Origin: Angelakisella sp.
GTDB taxonomy: Bacteria > Bacillota > Clostridia > Oscillospirales > Ruminococcaceae
Direction: 5' to 3'
Length of the DNA: 10,771 bases
Assembly: GCA_022795575.1 (NCBI GenBank)
Contig: JAAWGY010000054.1
Coordinates: 1 to 10,771 of the forward strand
Below are positions 6,525 to 10,771 of this stretch, piece by piece. The notes beneath the pieces were generated by a model. The model saw only the letters and a program-made list of their open reading frames with translations. It did not search any database and was not told the origin of the DNA. Both the position numbers and the translations under genes were made by a program. Numbering within the stretch: position 1 is the stretch's first letter; each line of letters begins with the position of its first letter.

Positions 6525-7688
6525 ATGCAGGAAATTCTCCGGGGCTTTTGGGAAAGCACAGGCTTTTCGCAGCTCTTCCAGTGCAACACCGAGCTGTTTG
6601 GCCTGCGCCTCCCCGGCGAGCTCATTATGATCGGCATCGCCTGTATCTTTCTGTATCTGGCCATCAAAAAGGGCTTTGAGCCCTACCTCCTGATCCCCAT
6701 CGCCTTTGGGATGCTGCTGGTAAACCTTCCCCTTGCCGGGCTGATGGCCCACGCCGTGGGGGATGAAAACGGCGGGCTGCTCTACTACCTCTACCAGGGC
6801 ACCGAGCTTGGTATCTACCCGCCCCTCATCTTCCTTTGCATCGGCGCGGGCACCGATTTTGGGCCGCTGCTGGCCAATCCCCGCAGCCTGCTGCTGGGGG
6901 CGGCGGCACAGCTGGGCATCTTTACCACCTTCTTCGGGGCCATCTTCCTGGGCTTTACCGGCCCGGAGGCGGCGTCCATCGGCATCATCGGCGGGGCGGA
7001 CGGCCCCACCGCCCTCTACCTCACCAGCAAGCTGGCGCCGGATCTGCTGGGGGCCATCGCCATTGCGGCCTACAGCTACATGGCCCTGGTGCCGGTAATC
7101 CAGCCCCCCATCATCAAGCTTCTAACCACCCCGGAGGAGCGGGTCATCAAGATGGAGCAGCTCCGGGAGGTCAGCAAGACCGAAAAGATTATCTTCCCCA
7201 TCGCTGTCACCCTCTTTACCGTGCTGCTGCTGCCCAGCGCCGGGGCCCTCATCGGGATGCTGATGCTGGGCAACCTCCTCAAGGAATCCGGCCGGGTGCC
7301 TCTGCTGGTGGAGTGCATCCAGAAGTCGCTGATGTACATCGTCTCCATCCTTCTGGGGCTTACTGTAGGGGCCAAGGCCAGCGCCGAGATGTTCCTGCGG
7401 CCCCAAACCCTTCAGATTATTGTCTTGGGCGTTGTTGCCTTTGGCATGGGCACCGCGGGTGGCGTGCTGCTGGGCAAGGTGATGTGCAAGATGACCGGGG
7501 GCAAGATCAACCCCATGATTGGTGCGGCGGGTGTTTCCGCTGTCCCCATGGCTGCCCGGGTAGTCCAGAAGGAGGGACAGAAGTACAACCCCTCCAACTT
7601 CCTGCTGATGCACGCTATGGGCCCCAACGTGGCCGGTGTTATCGGCTCGGCGGTAGCGGCTGGGATGCTGCTGCTCTTCTTCCAATAA
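6525..7688 (+). CDS. mmdB: Na+-translocating decarboxylase beta subunit (membrane carboxybiotin decarboxylase and Na+ pump)
   Basis: This 387-residue polytopic membrane protein of the OadB/MmdB/GcdB family decarboxylates carboxybiotin and exports Na+. Family blocks are FLCIGAGTDFGPLLANP (103-119), IGIIGGADGPTALYLTSKLAP (152-172, Asp159), YSYMALVPVIQPPI (183-196), INPMIGAAGVSAVPMAARV (328-346) and HAMGPNVAGVIGSA (363-376). The residues remembered as important in Klebsiella OadB (Asp203, Tyr229, Asn373, Gly377, Ser382, Arg389) fall at Asp159, Tyr185, Asn329, Gly333, Ser338 and Arg345, all at a constant offset of 44. The ion path therefore looks intact. GGAGG (6512-6516) precedes the ATG by 8 nt, and the gene starts 14 nt after the biotin carrier, so the two are co-translated. 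It is the last gene of the operon. Function is firm; which acyl-CoA feeds the pump depends on the carboxyltransferase. Confidence 0.96.
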   Translation: MQEILRGFWESTGFSQLFQCNTELFGLRLPGELIMIGIACIFLYLAIKKGFEPYLLIPIAFGMLLVNLPLAGLMAHAVGDENGGLLYYLYQGTELGIYPPLIFLCIGAGTDFGPLLANPRSLLLGAAAQLGIFTTFFGAIFLGFTGPEAASIGIIGGADGPTALYLTSKLAPDLLGAIAIAAYSYMALVPVIQPPIIKLLTTPEERVIKMEQLREVSKTEKIIFPIAVTLFTVLLLPSAGALIGMLMLGNLLKESGRVPLLVECIQKSLMYIVSILLGLTVGAKASAEMFLRPQTLQIIVLGVVAFGMGTAGGVLLGKVMCKMTGGKINPMIGAAGVSAVPMAARVVQKEGQKYNPSNFLLMHAMGPNVAGVIGSAVAAGMLLLFFQ

Positions 7689-7693
7689 GCCTT

Positions 7694-7772
7694 CCTCTAA
7701 ATCTCTTTCTCATAGAGGCGCAGGGCCATCCGTTTGCCGGGTAGCCCCGGCGGGCACAACCTGTGGGACAGG
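7694..7772. other. Cluster of small hairpins after the decarboxylase operon
   Basis: Three inverted repeats follow the mmdB stop: CCTCTA/TAGAGG (7694-7699 with 7713-7718, 13-nt loop), GCCGGG/CCCGGC (7736-7741 with 7746-7751, TAGC loop, extendable by G-U pairs) and CCTGT/ACAGG (7760-7764 with 7768-7772, GGG loop). None is followed by a proper T-run, so a canonical intrinsic terminator is not visible. They may still mark the 3' end of the operon mRNA. The rest of the gap to 7943 contains no gene and no convincing promoter. Confidence 0.4.
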
Positions 7773-7943
7773 CCCCGCGCTCTTGCTCCCAGCACTACCA
7801 TACTATCCCTCTCCACAAAAAAACTCCTCCTTTTTCGCAAAAACTTGAAGTCAGCAGCCCCACAGCCTCGTTATAACAGCAGGACAAAGTCCATGAGTGA
7901 GGGAAAACCAACCGCAAAAGCAGCGGAAAAGGAGAGATTACAT

Positions 7944-9410
7944 ATGGCAGAAGCAACCGAATTGGAAAAAACAGCCGCCGCACCTGTGCCCGCGCCCGCT
8001 CCGGAACCCCCTAAGCCCCGGAAAAAGCGCAAGCTCAAAAAGTGGATCTTTTTAGGCGTACTGGCGCTGGCCGTAGGCTTCGTAGGCTACAGCGCCGTAA
8101 AAGCCGCCAATACCAAGCCAATGGTGCAGTACGACCAAGCCCTGGTCCAGGATATCGACTCCACCCTCTCGGTCAGCGGCACCATCACCCCCAGCCAAAC
8201 CCGGAGCTATTTTGTCCCCGGCTCGGTAAAGGTGGAAAAGGTAAACTTCCAGCGGGGGGACCTGGTGAAGAAGGGGGACATCATCGCCACCTTTGACCTG
8301 ACCGACCTGAACCTCTCGCTGAAAAAGGCAAAGCTGACCATGGAGAACGCCCAGCTCCAGTACGAGGACACCATGGACGACCTGGACAATTCCTCCCAGG
8401 AGCTCTACGACATCAACAAGGAGATCCGCCGCCTCCAGGCCCGGGAAACCACCTATAAGCTGGCCTACGATTATTTTGACCGCTACCCCACCAACGACCC
8501 GGAGATCGACTCCATCATCGCCGCCTACGACCACGGGGAGGGCTCCGGGGCGATGTACGACGCCTGGCAGGCCATCGTGGAGGAGCTGGCAGGCAAGGTG
8601 GCCTCCCGCCAGGCCCTGCGCAGCGCCGACCTCAGCGATAACAACCAGAAGGTCCTCTCTAACAATCTGGAGCTGCAAAAGCTGGAGTACGAGGAGATCG
8701 CCCGGATGGTGAACGAGTCCCAGGGGGGCATTGTGGCCGACTTTGACGGCGTTATCACCGAGATGAACCTGACCGAGGGTGCCGCTGTCTCCTCTGGGAT
8801 GGACGCGGTAAAGGTGGCCTCCACCGAGGGGGTGCTGCTGCGCTTTTCGGTGGGGCGGTACGATGTGGACCGCATCCAGCTGGGCCAGACCGCCCAAGTG
8901 ACCTTTGGCAGCAAGGAGCTAACCGGAACCGTCACCCGGATGGACGGCGCCGCTACGGTGGAGGTGGACAACAACACCACCAGCACCGTCCTGAAGGGGG
9001 AGATCACCATCGATGACCCCAACGGCGTCCTGAAGCTGGGGATGGACGCCAACGCCGAGATCCTGACCGCCCAAAGCTTCGGCGCCGTTTCGGTGCCGGT
9101 GGAGGCGGTAAAGGTGGACCGGGGCGGGGAGTATGTCTACACCGTGGCACCCTGCACCGAGGCAAAGGCCGCCGAGGCGGGGCTTTGGGAATTCCGCAAG
9201 GTGTACGTAAAAACCGGCATCTTTGACGACATCAACATCGAGATCCTGGAGGGACTTGCCGACGGGGACTGCGTCTGTGTAGGCGCCGTTCCGGAGCTGA
9301 TGGACGGAGCCCAGGTTCAGGCCATCCCCACCGGGGCAGCGGCGGCGGCTCTCCAGGCGGCACAGCAGCCGGCGGAGGGGGAGCAGCAGACGGAAAGCGG
9401 TGAGGCATAA
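7944..9410 (+). CDS. HlyD/RND-type membrane-fusion (adaptor) protein for an ABC exporter
   Basis: This 488-residue protein is anchored in the membrane with its bulk outside. The start at 7944 is preferred because AAGGAG (7929-7934) precedes it by 9 nt; an in-frame ATG at 7893 has only a weak site. Residues 1-33 are cytoplasmic, Pro-rich and then very basic (KPRKKRKLKK). Residues 34-52 form one membrane helix. Residues 95-122 are the first half of a biotinyl-lipoyl-like domain (VEKVNFQRGDLVKKGDIIATFD). Residues 123-260 are a charged heptad-like alpha-helical hairpin, and 262-286 the second lipoyl half. The rest forms beta-barrel and membrane-proximal domains (GQTAQVTF, KLGMDANAEI, VPVEAVK). 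The C-terminus is a Gln/Glu/Ala tail. It is followed after 3 nt by a MacB-type permease, so the pair probably exports a peptide, lipid or drug; the substrate cannot be read from sequence. Confidence 0.9.
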   Translation: MAEATELEKTAAAPVPAPAPEPPKPRKKRKLKKWIFLGVLALAVGFVGYSAVKAANTKPMVQYDQALVQDIDSTLSVSGTITPSQTRSYFVPGSVKVEKVNFQRGDLVKKGDIIATFDLTDLNLSLKKAKLTMENAQLQYEDTMDDLDNSSQELYDINKEIRRLQARETTYKLAYDYFDRYPTNDPEIDSIIAAYDHGEGSGAMYDAWQAIVEELAGKVASRQALRSADLSDNNQKVLSNNLELQKLEYEEIARMVNESQGGIVADFDGVITEMNLTEGAAVSSGMDAVKVASTEGVLLRFSVGRYDVDRIQLGQTAQVTFGSKELTGTVTRMDGAATVEVDNNTTSTVLKGEITIDDPNGVLKLGMDANAEILTAQSFGAVSVPVEAVKVDRGGEYVYTVAPCTEAKAAEAGLWEFRKVYVKTGIFDDINIEILEGLADGDCVCVGAVPELMDGAQVQAIPTGAAAAALQAAQQPAEGEQQTESGEA

Positions 9411-9413
9411 GCT

Positions 9414-10622
9414 ATGATTCGAGAAAACCTGAAAATGGCGGTGGAGAGCATCAAAAGCAACCGGATGCGCTCCTTCCTCACCATGCTGGGCATCATCATT
9501 GGCATTATGGCGGTGATTATCATCCTTTCCGCCGGCACCGGTGCCAAAAACTCGATGATGGCCTACGCCGAGGAGATCGGCTCCACCACCATCAACATCA
9601 TGACCACTGGCCATGCCGAGTTTACCGACTACTTTACCGACGAGGACTTGGCGGCCATGGGGGAGCTGCCGGGGGTTACGGCGGTGACGCCGCTGGTGAA
9701 CAGCTACGGCACCGTTGTCTACGGTCGGAACGACAACTGGGGTTACATCTACGGCTGCGCCCCCGGCTTCCGCTCCATCCAGGGCATCAAGATGGTTTCC
9801 GGGCGGTTCTTTAACGAGGACGAATACAACGCGGAACGCAAGGTGGTGGTTATTGACGACGTTACCGCCAACCGCTTCTTTGGCAGCACCAACGTTGTGG
9901 GGCTGGAAGTGGACATCTACAGCTATGCCAGGGATAACACCATCAGCACCAAGGCAAAGATTGTGGGGGTTTGCAAGAATCCCAACGCTAACATCTTTTA
10001 CGAGGGCATGAACTCCATAATGTATATGCCTTGTACCCTGGTTAACCGGCTTTTCTATGAGGGGGATATGACCATCGCTGATGTTTACATCAAGGTGGCG
10101 GATCCCGCAGATAAGGCTTCCGTCTCTGCTGCGGCGATCAGTGCGGTGGAGGCCCGGCACAACGCCCGGGGGCGGGATGCTTACACCCTCTACGATATGC
10201 AGCAGCAGGTGGACGAGATGAACACCATAATTGGCATGATACAGACCTTTGTTGCTGCGGTTGCTGCCATCAGTTTGCTGGTGGGGGGGATTGGGGTTAT
10301 GAACATTATGCTGGTATCGGTAAGCGAGCGCACCCGGGAGATTGGTATCCGCAAGGCACTGGGGGCCAAAACCGGGGTGATTTTACAGCAGTTTTTGACC
10401 GAGGCGGCGATCCTTTCCCTTTGCGGGGGGATGATTGGGCTGGGGCTGGGGTATTTGGGGAGCTTTGGTATCTGCGCCCTGGTGGGGGTGGAGCCGGCTT
10501 TTGACCTGGGTACCATCTTGATGACCATGGCTTTTTCGGCTGGGGTGGGTATCTTCTTTGGTATTTACCCGGCCCGCAAGGCGGCGAAGCTTAGCCCCAT
10601 TGAGGCGCTGCGGCACGAGTAG
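9414..10622 (+). CDS. MacB/FtsX-type ABC transporter permease
   Basis: This 402-residue permease has the standard MacB-like layout. A cytoplasmic amphipathic start (MIRENLKMAVESIKSNRMRS) leads into membrane helix 1 (about 21-42). An extracellular MacB core domain follows (about 43-270, with VTAVTPLV, SGRFF and VVVIDD blocks), then helices 2-4 (about 272-300, 327-357, 364-386). Signature segments are GGIGVMNIMLVSVSERTREI (291-310), GIRKALGA (311-318) and YPARKAAKLSPIEALRHE (385-402), typical of full-length family members. The ATG lies 3 nt after the adaptor stop with only a weak GTGAGG site, so translation is likely coupled. MacB-type systems are mechanotransmission exporters that need a separate or fused ATPase; this protein has no fused ATPase domain and none is encoded in the window. 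From about 10000 the codons use more G-ending and T-ending forms than earlier. Confidence 0.93.
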   Translation: MIRENLKMAVESIKSNRMRSFLTMLGIIIGIMAVIIILSAGTGAKNSMMAYAEEIGSTTINIMTTGHAEFTDYFTDEDLAAMGELPGVTAVTPLVNSYGTVVYGRNDNWGYIYGCAPGFRSIQGIKMVSGRFFNEDEYNAERKVVVIDDVTANRFFGSTNVVGLEVDIYSYARDNTISTKAKIVGVCKNPNANIFYEGMNSIMYMPCTLVNRLFYEGDMTIADVYIKVADPADKASVSAAAISAVEARHNARGRDAYTLYDMQQQVDEMNTIIGMIQTFVAAVAAISLLVGGIGVMNIMLVSVSERTREIGIRKALGAKTGVILQQFLTEAAILSLCGGMIGLGLGYLGSFGICALVGVEPAFDLGTILMTMAFSAGVGIFFGIYPARKAAKLSPIEALRHE

Positions 10623-10663
10623 TGCCAGGTACTGCGAAGCAGCCTGTCGCCCGCTATCTGCCC

Positions 10664-10725
10664 GCCCGGGCCACCGGGCCGCAGGTCCAGGGCCGCGCAG
10701 GCCCTGGTCGCTCCCGCAGGAGCGA
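10664..10725. repeat. Three consecutive perfect GC-rich hairpins downstream of the permease gene
   Basis: Stem 1 is GCCCGG (10664-10669) with CCGGGC (10674-10679), loop GCCA. Stem 2 is CCAGGGCC (10687-10694) with GGCCCTGG (10700-10707), loop GCGCA. Stem 3 begins at once with TCGCTCC (10708-10714) and GGAGCGA (10719-10725), loop CGCA. Together they start about 41 nt after the permease stop and cover 62 nt. No T-run follows, so this is not a standard terminator. The look is that of an intergenic palindromic repeat unit or a structured RNA. No gene is visible from 10623 to the right edge. Confidence 0.5.
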
Positions 10726-10771
10726 AACTCCCCAGGACGGCTATTATAACGGCAGGGCTTGTGTTTTTGGC

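Noticed and set aside
5091..6752. 553-codon open frame on the minus strand opposite mmdA, mmdD and mmdC
   Set aside because: It spans three clear plus-strand genes and their ribosome sites, has low-complexity composition, and shows no domain.
7845..7877. TTGAAG ... TATAAC as promoter for the adaptor gene
   Set aside because: The spacer is 21 nt, too long for a normal sigmaA promoter; no better -35 box is seen at 16-18 nt.
7893..7943. ATG at 7893 (or further upstream) as adaptor start
   Set aside because: The only good ribosome site, AAGGAG at 7929-7934, is correctly spaced for the ATG at 7944.
10558..10749. 63-codon open frame across the permease end and hairpins
   Set aside because: It starts inside the permease in another frame, runs through palindromic DNA, and has no ribosome site or recognisable product.
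1..10771. CRISPR array, tRNA/rRNA genes, insertion sequences
   Set aside because: No regularly spaced direct repeats, no tRNA cloverleaf or rRNA-like stretch and no transposase-like protein were seen on either strand.

Overview
The window is high-GC DNA (clearly above 60 % by eye) with Gram-positive style gene starts: strong AGGAGG-type Shine-Dalgarno sites, one TTG start, and a sigmaA-like promoter pair. Together with a Na+-pumping biotin decarboxylase and the style of the lysyl-tRNA synthetase, this suggests a strict anaerobe of the Bacillota, class Clostridia, most likely a gut-type high-GC Oscillospiraceae (Flavonifractor/Lawsonibacter-like). The lineage is inferred from gene content, not from a search.

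Layout. (1) Positions 1-1181 (+) hold the 3' part of a class II lysyl-tRNA synthetase gene, cut by the left edge. It ends at a strong bidirectional terminator (1232-1289) shared with the convergent LysR-family gene (2270-1392, -). (2) A compact control region (about 2284-2422) carries two interlocked divergent promoters and a repeated TTTGA-N13-CAA motif at 29-bp spacing that looks like a LysR-type operator. (3) Positions 2423-7688 (+) hold a five-gene operon: a malonate decarboxylase alpha-subunit (MdcA)-type CoA-transferase, then a complete Na+-translocating acyl-CoA decarboxylase made of carboxyltransferase (MmdA type), small membrane subunit (OadG/MmdD type), biotin carrier (MmdC type) and membrane Na+ pump (OadB/MmdB type). 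(4) Positions 7689-7943 are a non-coding gap with small hairpins. (5) Positions 7944-10622 (+) hold a membrane-anchored HlyD/RND-type adaptor and a MacB/FtsX-type ABC permease, with no ATPase gene in the window. (6) Positions 10623-10771 hold three consecutive GC-rich hairpins and no gene.

The most interesting point is the operon in (3). MdcA normally belongs to malonate decarboxylases that work on a dedicated acyl carrier protein with a special prosthetic group. Here that carrier protein and its maturation genes are absent, and MdcA is instead linked to all subunits of a methylmalonyl/malonyl-CoA decarboxylase Na+ pump. The simplest reading is a CoA-level malonate cycle: MdcA moves CoA from acetyl-CoA to malonate, the decarboxylase converts malonyl-CoA to acetyl-CoA and CO2, and the free energy drives Na+ export. 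The LysR protein is the probable local regulator.
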